Assembly: GCA_934364795.1 (NCBI GenBank) | Contig: CAKRMK010000002.1 | Span: forward strand, 99,587 to 163,586 | Direction: 5' to 3' | DNA length: 64,000 nt | Source of the DNA: an uncultured Blautia sp. | Lineage (GTDB): Bacteria > Bacillota > Clostridia > Lachnospirales > Lachnospiraceae | Part shown: one piece after another, positions 42,663 to 51,569 of the stretch | How positions within the stretch are numbered: the first letter of the stretch is position 1 | How the letters are laid out: each line of letters begins with the position of its first letter | The notes under the pieces: generated by a model | Told to the model about the DNA's origin: nothing | Seen by the model: the letters and a program-made list of their open reading frames with translations, nothing else | The model's database searches: none | Translations under genes and position numbers: made by a program

Positions 42663-43708
42663 TTGGCAGCACCTGCCTGGGAAAGGTTTCCTTCTCCGTC
42701 ATTTTCCTGACTCTGGTTCCCGCCTGCATTTTCCTCATTTTCATAAGGAATATCAAGGTTAAATTCTTCTTTTAAATAAGCTCTCCAGTCAAAAACAGCT
42801 TCCACTGCTTTAATTGCAACTTCTGCCATATCTGCTGTAGGCTCTTTGGTAGTAAATTTCTGCATTGCCATGCCTGGCTTACTCATCATCAGAGCAAATT
42901 TGCTATCTGTTCTTCCTGCCCACTGGATAATCTCAAATGAAATTCCAGATACGATAGGCACCATCAGAAGACGTCCAAACAGACGCAGCCAGTAAGAAGG
43001 CACAAGCACAAAGATAAAGTGCAGGAAAATGCTCACCAGCATAACCAGGAACAAAAAGCTTGTTCCACAGCGTCTGTGGAATCTGGAGCTTTCTAATACG
43101 TTTTCTACTGTAAGAGGTTTTCCATTTTCCACGCAATTGATGCATTTATGCTCTGCGCCGTGATACATGAAAGTTCTCTGAATATCCTTCATTCTGGAGA
43201 TCAGAATCATATATCCCATAAACAGTCCCAGCTTCACAAATGCTTCCACAATGGTAACAATCACTTCAGAAGCACCCACCTTACGACAAAGACTTGCAAG
43301 CACATATGGAAGCAGCATAAAAGCAGCAACAGATACAACAATGGAAATGGCCACTGTCACATACAATAAAGCTTTAAATGCTTTATCTTCTTTTTTCTTC
43401 TTGGCTTCCAGCTCTTCTGCTGAAAGGGAGGCATTCTTCTTAGCCTCTTCCTCATCCTCTTCGTCTCCAGCAATTTCAGCGGAGTACATCAGGCATTTGG
43501 TTCCTGTTACCAGGGAATCCACAAAACTTACCATTCCGCGGATGATGGGTTTGCGCCAGATTTTTGCATTACCGAAGATACATTTGTAATCTTCTACTTT
43601 CAGTTCGATTTCCTGATCGGGACGGCGGACTGCAATGGAATATTTGTCTTTGTGGCGCATCATGATTCCTTCCATTACCGCCTGTCCACCTATATTAGAT
43701 GGTTTCAT
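42659..43708 (-). CDS. DUF1385 membrane protein
   Basis: A 349-residue integral membrane protein of the DUF1385 family: GGQAVMEGIMMRHKDKYSIAVR at the N-terminus, several hydrophobic helices, and HRRCGTSFLFLVMLVSIFLHF. The central cytosolic loop is acidic and lysine-rich (EEDEEEAKKNASLSAEEL in part). The biochemical function is unknown, but the position between rpmE and prmC is widespread in Clostridia. The C-terminal 30 residues are Gln/Asn/Glu-rich and low in complexity. Confidence 0.88.
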   Translation of the reverse strand: MKPSNIGGQAVMEGIMMRHKDKYSIAVRRPDQEIELKVEDYKCIFGNAKIWRKPIIRGMVSFVDSLVTGTKCLMYSAEIAGDEEDEEEAKKNASLSAEELEAKKKKEDKAFKALLYVTVAISIVVSVAAFMLLPYVLASLCRKVGASEVIVTIVEAFVKLGLFMGYMILISRMKDIQRTFMYHGAEHKCINCVENGKPLTVENVLESSRFHRRCGTSFLFLVMLVSIFLHFIFVLVPSYWLRLFGRLLMVPIVSGISFEIIQWAGRTDSKFALMMSKPGMAMQKFTTKEPTADMAEVAIKAVEAVFDWRAYLKEEFNLDIPYENEENAGGNQSQENDGEGNLSQAGAAK

Positions 43709-43733
43709 TCTTATTCTGCCCCTTGTACAAAGA

Positions 43734-43761
43734 AAGGTTGAGATTTCCCAACCTCAACCTT
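43734..43761 (-). terminator. Hairpin after rpmE
   Basis: Perfect stem AAGGTTGAG/CTCAACCTT with a ten-base loop, then TTCTTTG on the minus strand. It lies 21 bp past the rpmE stop, so DUF1385-prmC-prfA may depend on read-through or on a promoter within the short gap. Confidence 0.7.
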
Positions 43762-43781
43762 CTCATTCAATACTATTCAAA

Positions 43782-43985
43782 TTATTTATTCAGGCCGTAT
43801 TTCTCATTGAACTTATTGATACGTCCGCGAGCCTGAGTAGCTTTCTGCTGTCCTGTATAGAACGGATGACATTTGGAGCAGATTTCTACGTGGATGTCCT
43901 GCTTGGTAGAACCTGTTACAAAAGTATTACCGCAGTTGCAGGTTACAGTTGCCTGATAGTAATTCGGATGGATTCCTTCTCTCAT
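43782..43985 (-). CDS. rpmE: 50S ribosomal protein L31, zinc-binding type
   Basis: A 67-residue large-subunit protein. [20 protein letters not shown] starts it, and C16/C18 plus the [10 protein letters not shown] pair form the Cys site of the zinc-containing form. The start at 43985 follows AGAGGTGAAAATC; the longer frame from 44042 has no ribosome site. It lies between rho and DUF1385. Confidence 0.96.
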   Translation of the reverse strand: MREGIHPNYYQATVTCNCGNTFVTGSTKQDIHVEICSKCHPFYTGQQKATQARGRINKFNEKYGLNK

Positions 43986-44094
43986 GATTTTCACCTCTCT
44001 ATATTTATTCTCTTTTATTTGCGTTGAATCTGACGAATTCACACTTTACACAGCCTACTGATTATAGCATGGCCTTATAAGAAATGCAAGTTAT

Positions 44095-45738
44095 TTATAA
44101 AAATTTCTGTTTTTTTATCATTTGCACAAATTCTGCGTTATTTCTGGTACGTGCAAACATGTTCAGAATCTGCTCTACGGCGTCTTCTGACTTCATTCCA
44201 TTCAGTGCCTTACGCATGATATAGACAGCTTCCTGCTCTTCCTTACTAAGAAGAAGATCCTCTCGTCTGGTACCGGATTTCTGAATATCAATAGCAGGGA
44301 ATACACGTTTTTCCTGAAGCTTACGGTCAAGGACAAGCTCCATGTTACCGGTTCCCTTAAATTCCTCGTAGATAACATCATCCATCTTGCTTCCGGTATC
44401 TACCAGTGCAGTAGCAAGAATGGTAAGGCTGCCTCCCTCGCGCATGTTACGTGCAGCGCCAAAGAAACGCTTGGGCATATGAAGTGCTCCCGGATCAAGA
44501 CCTCCTGAAAGAGTTCTTCCGCTTGGAGGAACTACCAGGTTGTAAGCTCTGGCAAGTCTGGTAATGGAATCCAGAAGGATCACAACATCCTGCTTATGTT
44601 CTACAAGACGCCTTGCACGTTCTACAACCATCTCTGATACACGCTTATGATGCTCCGGCAGCTCATCAAATGTGGAATAAATAACTTCCACATTTGGTCC
44701 CTGAATTGCCTCTTTAATATCCGTAACCTCCTCTGGACGCTCGTCAATAAGAAGAATGATCAGATGCATATCTTTATTATTCTTTAAAATAGACTTGGCA
44801 ACATCCTTAAGAAGAGTGGTCTTACCTGCTTTCGGCGGGGAAACGATCATTCCACGCTGTCCCTTTCCAATAGGGCTGATCAGGTCTACAATACGCATGG
44901 CTGTAGTGCCGCCCGGACGCTCCATAATCAGTCTCTCATCAGGAAAAATAGGGGTCATATTTTCAAAGTTGTATCTCTTCTGTCCCTCACTTGGATGGAA
45001 ACCATTGATAGAGGTCACATACAAAAGAGCGCTGAATTTCTCTCCCTGGGTCTTAATACGGATATTTCCCTGAATAATATCACCGGTTTTCAGATTAAAG
45101 CGTCTGATCTGGGATGGGGAGACGTAAATATCATTCTCACCAGGAAGGTAATTCTCGCTTCTGATAAAGCCAAATCCATCTGGCATAACTTCAAGGATTC
45201 CATTGGCTCTCTCTCCACTGTCAAGCTGTACAGTCTCTGCTGGTACATTATAAGTATTGGTTACGTGATCTGTATGTTCTTCGCTGTTCTCGCGAATATT
45301 TTCAGTCTCTTCTGCCTTGGTTTCTGCTGGCGGAATCACTTCAACAGGCTTCACCACAGGATCTCTCCGCACAGAATTCTCCTGTCCGGCATCATTGTTC
45401 TGCCGTCTTATTCCGGCAGTTCTTCCTGTATTTCCAGATCTGAATTCCGGATTGCGTCTGTAGATGGTTCTCGCTTTCACCGGAATTTCTTTTCCCTCTG
45501 TGGAAGTATTCTCTTTCTTCTCTGGGGAAGGGATTTCCCTTGGTTCCGGTGATGCAGAGACTTTGGCATCTTCCAGGATATCTGCATTCACAACACTGTT
45601 TTCATTTTCCTTCTGATCTTCCAGAAGCATACGCTCAATTAATTCCGGCTTTCTCATAGTGGAAATGCCTTTCAATCCTCTTGCTTTCGCCAGATCTTTC
45701 AACGTAGCAAGGGATAAAGATTGGTATTTTTCTCTCAT
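44095..45738 (-). CDS. rho: Transcription termination factor Rho
   Basis: An RNA-dependent hexameric ATPase that releases RNA polymerase. The 547-residue protein has an N-terminal helical domain ([18 protein letters not shown]), then an added low-complexity linker rich in Glu, Pro, Asn and Thr between about residues 55 and 165, then the RNA-binding cold-shock domain ([20 protein letters not shown] in part) and the ATPase core with [25 protein letters not shown] and SGTRREDLL. The linker explains the length being greater than in E. coli (419 residues). Linkers of this kind occur in other Gram-positive Rho proteins. Confidence 0.96.
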   Translation of the reverse strand: MREKYQSLSLATLKDLAKARGLKGISTMRKPELIERMLLEDQKENENSVVNADILEDAKVSASPEPREIPSPEKKENTSTEGKEIPVKARTIYRRNPEFRSGNTGRTAGIRRQNNDAGQENSVRRDPVVKPVEVIPPAETKAEETENIRENSEEHTDHVTNTYNVPAETVQLDSGERANGILEVMPDGFGFIRSENYLPGENDIYVSPSQIRRFNLKTGDIIQGNIRIKTQGEKFSALLYVTSINGFHPSEGQKRYNFENMTPIFPDERLIMERPGGTTAMRIVDLISPIGKGQRGMIVSPPKAGKTTLLKDVAKSILKNNKDMHLIILLIDERPEEVTDIKEAIQGPNVEVIYSTFDELPEHHKRVSEMVVERARRLVEHKQDVVILLDSITRLARAYNLVVPPSGRTLSGGLDPGALHMPKRFFGAARNMREGGSLTILATALVDTGSKMDDVIYEEFKGTGNMELVLDRKLQEKRVFPAIDIQKSGTRREDLLLSKEEQEAVYIMRKALNGMKSEDAVEQILNMFARTRNNAEFVQMIKKQKFL

Positions 45739-46087
45739 TAATCATTTACCTCTTTGATTAAAATAAAATAAGCACACTAAAATTACATAGCAAAATCGCA
45801 TTTCATATTCTAATTTTAATATCTAACGGGATACATTTGTCTGATAGGACAGAAAACATTATACATACTAACATTAAATGAACTTTCTACATTCTAACAC
45901 ATATCATGTCTTCTGTCCATATTAATTCCAATTATGCTTTGCATGATTTCGCATTTAAAACGTGTTTGAAAAAGGCTTTGTAGCGCACTCGCAGAATATT
46001 ATCTGTTTTTTGTATTATACACATCGGATGTTTTTTATTGCAAGAATTTTTTGTCGACACAAAACGGAAAACTCCGACACCGGATAA
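45739..46087. other. Rho leader and intergenic region
   Basis: AT-rich sequence upstream of rho. It includes a family-2 fragment at about 45961-46000 (CGTGTTTGAAAAAGGCTTT, then GCGCACTCGCAG). No clear promoter or additional gene was found. Confidence 0.4.
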
Positions 46088-46120
46088 AATGCAAAACACC
46101 CGGAGTATTGCCTCCGGGTG
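46088..46120 (-). terminator. Terminator after the metalloprotease gene
   Basis: Stem CACCCGGAG/CTCCGGGTG with a six-base loop, followed on the minus strand by TTTTGCATTTTATC. It lies about 30 bp past the stop codon at 46149. Confidence 0.85.
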
Positions 46121-46148
46121 CCGTTTATTTGAAATAAAACCAGGATGA

Positions 46149-47144
46149 TTATTTCCAGAATGGTCCGTAAATCTTCTGAATCTTTGCAATCTGTGCATCT
46201 GTGATCATATTCAGTGCATTCTGAACTGCCTCATATGTCTGTGGTCTGCTGCTCTTCAGTGCGCTGTTGTTTAAGATAAAGTCTTTTACAGATTCTGCGA
46301 AATACTCAGAAGCATTCTGTGTTACATAGGCCTTGTTGTAAGAAGTAACGCTTTCTTTCTCTGCTGCATACACGCTCTGGAATGCTGCTGTCTTATCTGC
46401 GTTTCCAGCAATGAATGCAAGGAAATGTCCAAGCTCATGGTAAACAGAATCATCAATTTCTCTCATTGTAATAGATCTTGAACGGGCTTCGAAATAACCG
46501 GAATAACTTACAGACGGATCTACATTGATCTTAAAGCCAAGCTGCTGGAATGCTTTAATTACACGGCTGTCCATTTTTCCTGCAACAGATGTAATGTTCG
46601 CTTCGTATTTGCCTGTCTTTGTGGATGAGGATGCTGTAGATGCAGTAGTTGCTGTACTTACAGCTTTCTCATTATTAACAGTTACCTGCTGGGTAGTTGT
46701 TGTCTGAACAGTTGTAGTTACCTTGGAAACAACCTTCTTTGTTTTGGATTTCTTTGTATATTTCTCTGTAGTATTGGTAACAACTGTTTTCTTGGTTGCT
46801 ACTTTTGCATTAGATGTAGCTTTGTTGGTATTGGTAACTTTTGTTTTGGTTTTCAGCTTCTTGGTATAGGTTTTCCTGGAAGCCTTTTTTAATTTAACTG
46901 TTTTCGTTGTGGTCTTGCTGCTCTTAGTTGTTTTAACTGTAGTTTTCGGCTGGGATGCAAGTGGTGTTTCATCTTCTGTAATGGTAGCCTCCATTACCGG
47001 ATCAGTATAGCTTGGAAATTCCGGTACATCACCGGATCCTGAAAACAATGATACTCCACCAATTACTGCTGCAAGCGCTATCGCTGCACAGCTGGAGACG
47101 AACTTCTTATTCGTCAGCCATTCTTTTACTTTCTTTCCTTTCAT
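46149..47144 (-). CDS. Secreted Pro-Pro endopeptidase-like metalloprotease
   Basis: A 331-residue exported or membrane-anchored zinc protease. Residues 14-36 are a hydrophobic signal/anchor; 64-160 are a very basic Thr/Lys-rich linker (KTTVKTTKSSKTTTKTVKLK in parts); the C-terminal 110 residues are the catalytic domain with HELGH at 236-240 and ASEYFAES (E280, E284). This is the arrangement of anthrax-lethal-factor-fold proteases, including clostridial Pro-Pro endopeptidases that cut surface adhesins. The start at 47144 follows AAAGGTG. A c-di-GMP-I riboswitch precedes it, as for PPEP-1 of Clostridioides difficile. The substrate is unknown. Confidence 0.8.
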   Translation of the reverse strand: MKGKKVKEWLTNKKFVSSCAAIALAAVIGGVSLFSGSGDVPEFPSYTDPVMEATITEDETPLASQPKTTVKTTKSSKTTTKTVKLKKASRKTYTKKLKTKTKVTNTNKATSNAKVATKKTVVTNTTEKYTKKSKTKKVVSKVTTTVQTTTTQQVTVNNEKAVSTATTASTASSSTKTGKYEANITSVAGKMDSRVIKAFQQLGFKINVDPSVSYSGYFEARSRSITMREIDDSVYHELGHFLAFIAGNADKTAAFQSVYAAEKESVTSYNKAYVTQNASEYFAESVKDFILNNSALKSSRPQTYEAVQNALNMITDAQIAKIQKIYGPFWK

Positions 47145-47222
47145 AATTGAACACACCTTTCTTGAAGCAGTGAGCGATATGACTTGCCGCCTTCCAGATA
47201 CCGGCAGTCCTTGTCTCTTTGT

Positions 47223-47257
47223 AATAAAAAAACCGTTTATCGAAAAAATAAACGGTC
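47223..47257 (-). terminator. Riboswitch expression-platform terminator
   Basis: ACCGTTTAT-TTTTTCG-ATAAACGGT followed by TTTTTTT on the minus strand, between the c-di-GMP aptamer and the protease start. The bases at its 5' side (GGCGACCG, 47253-47260) can also pair with CGGTTGCC of the aptamer (47318-47325), so the two structures are mutually exclusive. Confidence 0.88.
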
Positions 47258-47314
47258 GCCACAAATAGAAGCCCCTGGTCTCCTGTCATAATCACATCAC
47301 ATAATCAATCACAA

Positions 47315-47405
47315 TGCGGCAACCGGCTGTCATAATCCTGATTCTCTTAACGGACCTTAGACCCTTGGCTTTGCGTCCCTGTCTTTCGGCAGGTTTGCCT
47401 TTATT
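47315..47405 (-). ncRNA. c-di-GMP-I riboswitch
   Basis: Matches the GEMM-I/c-di-GMP-I class on the minus strand: P1 strand GGCAA, the CCTGCCGAAAGACAGG hairpin with a GAAA tetraloop, GACGCAAAGCCAAGGGTCTAAGG, and the closing ACAGCCGGTTGCC. All conserved segments are present in order. It sits in the leader of the metalloprotease gene, between its promoter and an intrinsic terminator. Ligand binding should stabilise P1, free the terminator and reduce expression (OFF switch). Confidence 0.95.
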
Positions 47406-47412
47406 TACCACT

Positions 47413-47441
47413 ATTGTAATGGTTTTCCAGATACTTGTCAA
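47413..47441 (-). promoter_or_regulatory. Promoter of the riboswitch-metalloprotease unit
   Basis: -35 TTGACA (47436-47441), 17 bp, -10 TACAAT (47413-47418) on the minus strand. The start site would fall directly before the riboswitch. Confidence 0.88.
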
Positions 47442-47582
47442 TGCAAAACATCCTTAAATATTGCACAAAATAAAAAAATTCTACATCTTTCCTTTTCGTT
47501 ATAATCTGCTATACTTAATCTTATGAGATCAAATGACAAAAGGTTCAAAAATCTTTTGTTCTATTAATAAAGGAGTGGCACT

Positions 47583-48509
47583 ATGTTAAAACAAACTTCT
47601 GCCCTTCTTCTTTGCTTCCTTTTTTTGTGCGTAACTTTCCTGTTTTTTACAGGATGTGGCAGCAAAAATACAGATAATTCACAGGAACCGCCTGTTTTTT
47701 CCACTCCCCAGGTGCTTATCCCAGAAGCTCCTGGAACTGACACGATCGGACAGTCTCCTCTGACATTGGATATCTCTAATATCAGTCAGGGATATCTTAC
47801 TGCCTGCAGTGATGATAACGGAACTACCAAGAATATTCAGCTTTCTGCCGATGACGGAATTATATATTCTTATTTTGTGCAATCCGGAGAAAATGCCGTA
47901 ATCCCATTTTCCAGCGGAAGCGGTACCTACCAAATCACATGCTACGAGCAGGTAGATGGCAGCCAGTACGCTGCACTTTTTGCACAGGCACTGGAGGTTT
48001 CACTGGATAATGAATTTCTTCCATTTTTGTATCCAAATCAGTATGTAAACTTTTCCCCTGATTCCCAGGCAAGTAAACTGGCACTTTCCATGCTGCCAGA
48101 GGATGCCACAGATCAGGAAGGAATTGATGCTGTTTATAACTACGTGATACAGAACATTTCCTATGATGAGGACAAGGCAGCATCTGTAGAAACAGGCTAT
48201 CTGCCAGATGTAGATGAAACTTTATCCATCAAAAAGGGAATCTGCTTTGATTATGCAGCTTTGATGACTGCCATGCTGCGAAGCCGGGATATTCCCTGTA
48301 AACTGCAGATTGGATATGCAGGAGATATCAAGCATGCCTGGATAGATGTTTATATCCGTGGAAAAGGATGGGTAGATCATGCGATCACCTATGACGGAGA
48401 ACAGTGGAAGCGTATGGATCCCACTTTTGCCGCCAACAGCGAAGACGAAGAGCTTATCAATACCTATATTGGTGACAGCGAAAATTACACCTTACAGTTT
48501 ACCCGGTAA
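47583..48509 (+). CDS. Transglutaminase-like lipoprotein
   Basis: A 308-residue surface lipoprotein. The signal peptide ends in the lipobox FFTGC with lipidated C25; a short Ser/Pro-rich stretch with a Pro-Pro at 36-37 follows; the C-terminal half is a transglutaminase-like (papain-fold) domain with triad C221 (GICFDYAALMTAML), H251 (KHAWIDVYI) and D279 (RMDPTF). Members of this family can be proteases, amidases or crosslinkers, so activity is open. It is divergent from the c-di-GMP-controlled protease and upstream of the pilus-like operon. AAAGGAG lies ahead of the ATG. Confidence 0.85.
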   Translation: MLKQTSALLLCFLFLCVTFLFFTGCGSKNTDNSQEPPVFSTPQVLIPEAPGTDTIGQSPLTLDISNISQGYLTACSDDNGTTKNIQLSADDGIIYSYFVQSGENAVIPFSSGSGTYQITCYEQVDGSQYAALFAQALEVSLDNEFLPFLYPNQYVNFSPDSQASKLALSMLPEDATDQEGIDAVYNYVIQNISYDEDKAASVETGYLPDVDETLSIKKGICFDYAALMTAMLRSRDIPCKLQIGYAGDIKHAWIDVYIRGKGWVDHAITYDGEQWKRMDPTFAANSEDEELINTYIGDSENYTLQFTR

Positions 48510-48597
48510 TATTTTATGATATGGGAACCATAAGCTAAAAAAAGCTATTTATGCTTACATAACAGGTTTTTGGGTACTTCAGAAAGGATTCATAATT

Positions 48598-49641
48598 ATG
48601 ATAACCAAATTGACAAATCAGGAGCTTTTTCTGTTCTGCGAACAGTTTTCCATTATATTACGCTCTGGAATGTCCGCTATAGAAGGGCTTACTATATTAA
48701 ACGATGATGACCAAACTGGGAGAGGACATGAAATCCTTACCTTTCTTTCCAAAGATATGGAAGAATCCGGCTCTCTTGCACATGCTATGGATACGTCGGG
48801 AGCGTTCCCTGCCTCTGCCACTGCCTATGTGCGTACAGGAGAAGAAACCGGCTGTCTGGACGAAGTTATGGCAGGGCTTGCTGCCTTTTACCAGCAGGAG
48901 ATCCAGATTACAGAACAGATTCAAAGTGCAGTCACCTACCCTCTTGTTATGCTTGGAATGATGACTGCCGTTATTGTGATTCTTCTTGTAAAGGTTCTGC
49001 CTGTATTTCGCCAGGTATTCCGCCAGCTTGGCCTGGAAATGACCGGATTTTCCGGAGTTCTTCTGGGAATGGGTTCTGCACTTGGCAGATACTCCGCAGT
49101 ATTTTTGATCCTGCTTGCCATTATCATTGGCGCTGTACTGTTTTTCTGTTTTCATCCAAAGAGAAAAATACTGGTACGAAATGCCATTTATCATTTTCCC
49201 GGAATGAAAGAAATTCCTTTATTTCTTGATTACAGCCGTCTTTGCCAGTGTATTTCCATGGGACTTCGAAGCGGTCTTCCACCAGAGCTTTGCATGGAAC
49301 TTTCCAAAGCTGTAATTTCCCGGCCGGAGCTTTGTGAAAAACTGGACAAAGCCTACCAGCTCCTTTCCCAGGGCCAGGGATTTGTGGAATCCATCACCGA
49401 AGCACAGCTTTTTGTAGCTATGGAACTGCGTATGATCTCCCTTGGAGTTCAGGCAGGTTCATCAGACGAAGTAATTGGGAAATTAGCCGAACGATATGAG
49501 GAAAAATCTCTTAGCAAAATCGCACATATTGTATCTGTCCTGGAACCAACCATTGTGATCGTGCTTTCTTTACTGGTAGGTATGGTTTTACTTTCTGTCA
49601 TGATGCCTCTTCTCGGACTTCTTTCAGAAATGATCGCCTGA
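48598..49641 (+). CDS. pilC: Type IV pilus inner-membrane platform protein PilC
   Basis: A 347-residue T2SSF-family protein, the membrane platform on which pilus motors act. It has two tandem T2SSF domains (LILRSGMSAIEGL near the N-terminus and SMGLRSGLPPELCMELS in the second) and three strong membrane helices (about 120-140, 160-185 and 318-342). It is preceded by AGAAAGGA. It opens a plus-strand operon that ends with pilT; no pilB, pilD, pilM or pilN gene is linked. Confidence 0.9.
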   Translation: MITKLTNQELFLFCEQFSIILRSGMSAIEGLTILNDDDQTGRGHEILTFLSKDMEESGSLAHAMDTSGAFPASATAYVRTGEETGCLDEVMAGLAAFYQQEIQITEQIQSAVTYPLVMLGMMTAVIVILLVKVLPVFRQVFRQLGLEMTGFSGVLLGMGSALGRYSAVFLILLAIIIGAVLFFCFHPKRKILVRNAIYHFPGMKEIPLFLDYSRLCQCISMGLRSGLPPELCMELSKAVISRPELCEKLDKAYQLLSQGQGFVESITEAQLFVAMELRMISLGVQAGSSDEVIGKLAERYEEKSLSKIAHIVSVLEPTIVIVLSLLVGMVLLSVMMPLLGLLSEMIA

Positions 49642-49695
49642 TTGTTTTTCCCAAAAATCAGTCAGGCAGTTCCATCAAAGGAGGGAATTTTCCTT

Positions 49696-50046
49696 ATGAA
49701 TATATTTGAAACCAGGAGAATGCGTTTTCACCGTTTTTTACGCTATATTCTTCCGGCAGCTTTTGCAGCAGTCCTGTGTATTCTTTTCTATGCAGGTATT
49801 GTATATACGCAGACAGACTCTCTGGAAAAAGAACAGATTACCCTGACGCAGGCTCTCGAAGGCGGTGCCATACGCACCTATGCCCTTACCGGCCAGTATC
49901 CCCAGAGCCTTGATGAAATTTTAACAGATTATCACATCACTTACGACACAGAAAAATTTGTGGTAGAATACATTCCAAATGGCTCCAATCTTCTGCCCAC
50001 CTTTAGTGTCCTTCCTGTAAAGGCACGGAAAGGAGCTGCCCGATGA
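49696..50046 (+). CDS. Single-helix pseudopilin-like membrane protein
   Basis: A 116-residue protein with one N-terminal membrane helix after a basic segment (RRMRFHRFLRYILPAAFAAV), then a compact extracellular domain in which YALTGQYPQSLDEIL recalls the conserved face of GspG-type pseudopilins. It has no recognisable prepilin peptidase cleavage site. The start at 49696 follows GGAGGG; the longer frame from 49642 is less likely. It overlaps the next gene by four bases. Probably a minor component of the PilC/PilT machine. Confidence 0.75.
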   Translation: MNIFETRRMRFHRFLRYILPAAFAAVLCILFYAGIVYTQTDSLEKEQITLTQALEGGAIRTYALTGQYPQSLDEILTDYHITYDTEKFVVEYIPNGSNLLPTFSVLPVKARKGAAR

Positions 50047-50534
50047 ATCCTGTATTTTCCCGAAAGCACAGCATGGACTCCCTGGCAACATTGCTTTTGT
50101 TTGCCCTGTATGTACTGTTTTTGCTGTTTTTACTGCTGTTTGGCGCAGCAGGTTACCAGGCATCTGTGAAAAACCTGGACACCAATAATAATCTGTACAC
50201 TGCAGCCTCTTATATTACAACCAAGTTCCGCCAGCATGATCAGGATAGCAGCATCTTTATTGCAGATTTGCAGGGAACGAACGCTCTTTGCTTTCAGGAA
50301 ACCATTAATAAAAAAAATTACTCCACTTACATTTATTTTTATGACAACCATTTAAAAGAGCTTTTCACAGCAGCTGATTCCCAGGCAGATATTTCTATGG
50401 GAACCTCTCTGGCAGAGCTTAATGACTTCACAGTCAGTATGGAATACAACGGTTTTTATAAAATTACACTTACCGATTCCAGGGGACAGACCTCCAGTTT
50501 TTTCCTTCATGCTGGTGTTCCAGGCGAATCATAA
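50043..50534 (+). CDS. DUF4860 pilus-operon membrane protein
   Basis: A 163-residue protein with one N-terminal membrane helix (LATLLLFALYVLFLLFLLLF) and an extracellular domain with LYTAASYITTKFRQHD and YSTYIYFYDNHLKELF, fitting the DUF4860 family. It starts inside the preceding stop codon (ATGA). The family is known from pilus-like operons of Lachnospiraceae but has no assigned function. Confidence 0.75.
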   Translation: MNPVFSRKHSMDSLATLLLFALYVLFLLFLLLFGAAGYQASVKNLDTNNNLYTAASYITTKFRQHDQDSSIFIADLQGTNALCFQETINKKNYSTYIYFYDNHLKELFTAADSQADISMGTSLAELNDFTVSMEYNGFYKITLTDSRGQTSSFFLHAGVPGES

Positions 50535-50570
50535 GAAATCTTTAAACGGAATTTCTGAAAGGATTTTACT

Positions 50571-51053
50571 ATGCAAAAAATTACCACTCATTCAAAATCC
50601 GGACTTTTTCTCATGGAAATGATATTTGTCCTGCTTTTTCTTGGTCTGACCTGTGGTGTATGCGTCAGACTCTTTGCTGCGTCTTATTCTGACAGAACCA
50701 GGGCAAGAGAATATAATCATATTCAGGAGCTCACCACTTCCGTGGGAGAGATTCTTGAGGGAACCTCTGGCACTGCCGACGGCTTTTTACAGCTTATGCC
50801 AGACGGAACCATTATGGACGATACCATTGAATATGGTTTTGATAAAAACTGGAAGACTACAGAGCTTTCAGATGCAGTTTACATAATGTCAGTAAAGTTT
50901 TTGCAACAGGAAATGGTAAAATCTGCACAGCTTACCTTTTCAAAAGTTTCCTCTGCAAAGATTTCCTCTAAGGAATCAACTGATGATGCCAAAGAGCTTT
51001 ACTCCCTGACCATCCGTTATCCTATTTTCTCTGAAAAGGAGAATGCATCATGA
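50571..51053 (+). CDS. Type IV prepilin-like protein
   Basis: A 160-residue protein with the prepilin signature: after a short basic leader, KSG-LFLME followed by a long hydrophobic helix (MIFVLLFLGLTCGVCVRLF). The glycine at -1 and glutamate at +5 are the residues used by prepilin peptidase. The C-terminal domain is about 130 residues and has no assigned fold. It is the best candidate for a pilin subunit in this operon; a peptidase would have to be encoded elsewhere. Confidence 0.8.
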   Translation: MQKITTHSKSGLFLMEMIFVLLFLGLTCGVCVRLFAASYSDRTRAREYNHIQELTTSVGEILEGTSGTADGFLQLMPDGTIMDDTIEYGFDKNWKTTELSDAVYIMSVKFLQQEMVKSAQLTFSKVSSAKISSKESTDDAKELYSLTIRYPIFSEKENAS

Positions 51054-51565
51054 ACAAATACAGCACGAAAAGACAGACCATAAGAGAACCTGGCAGTCTT
51101 TTTTCTGCCACCGGAATTCCTTCTTTATTTCTTATTTTTGCAGTACTTATGCTGGTGATTTTGTCTCTCCTTGGATATGGAACTTCCAGACAGGATCTAA
51201 GCGCCAGTACCCTTTCCCTGGAGCAAACCACCAGCTACTACCAAAGCTGCAACAGTGCCACTGATTTTTATACCGATGCTGTTTCTTCTTTAAAAGAAAT
51301 CTGGCAGCAGGCACCTGATACAGAAGAATATTTTCAACTGGCAGGTGCTTATTTTGAAAAAATCCCGGAAGCCACATGGGATGACGCCAGCCATCAGGTT
51401 CAGTATGTACAGGAATTTTCCAAAACCCAGAGTCTTCTTGTGAAACTTCTTGTTTCTGATCCATCAACAAATGCAGATTCATTTTTAAGTATCCTCACCT
51501 GGAACACCATTGTTACCTCTGACTGGAACCCGGATACCAGCCAGTCTGTTTATAAAGGAGAATAA
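51050..51565 (+). CDS. Single-helix membrane protein of the pilus-like operon
   Basis: A 171-residue protein with a basic N-terminus and one membrane helix (LFLIFAVLMLVILSLLGY), then a helical extracellular domain (STLSLEQTTSYYQSCNSATDFY). It lacks the glutamate at +5 of prepilins. It overlaps the prepilin-like gene by four bases (ATGA) and is four bases from pilT, so it is part of the same unit. Family not recognised. Confidence 0.75.
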   Translation: MNKYSTKRQTIREPGSLFSATGIPSLFLIFAVLMLVILSLLGYGTSRQDLSASTLSLEQTTSYYQSCNSATDFYTDAVSSLKEIWQQAPDTEEYFQLAGAYFEKIPEATWDDASHQVQYVQEFSKTQSLLVKLLVSDPSTNADSFLSILTWNTIVTSDWNPDTSQSVYKGE

Positions 51566-51569
51566 ATTT

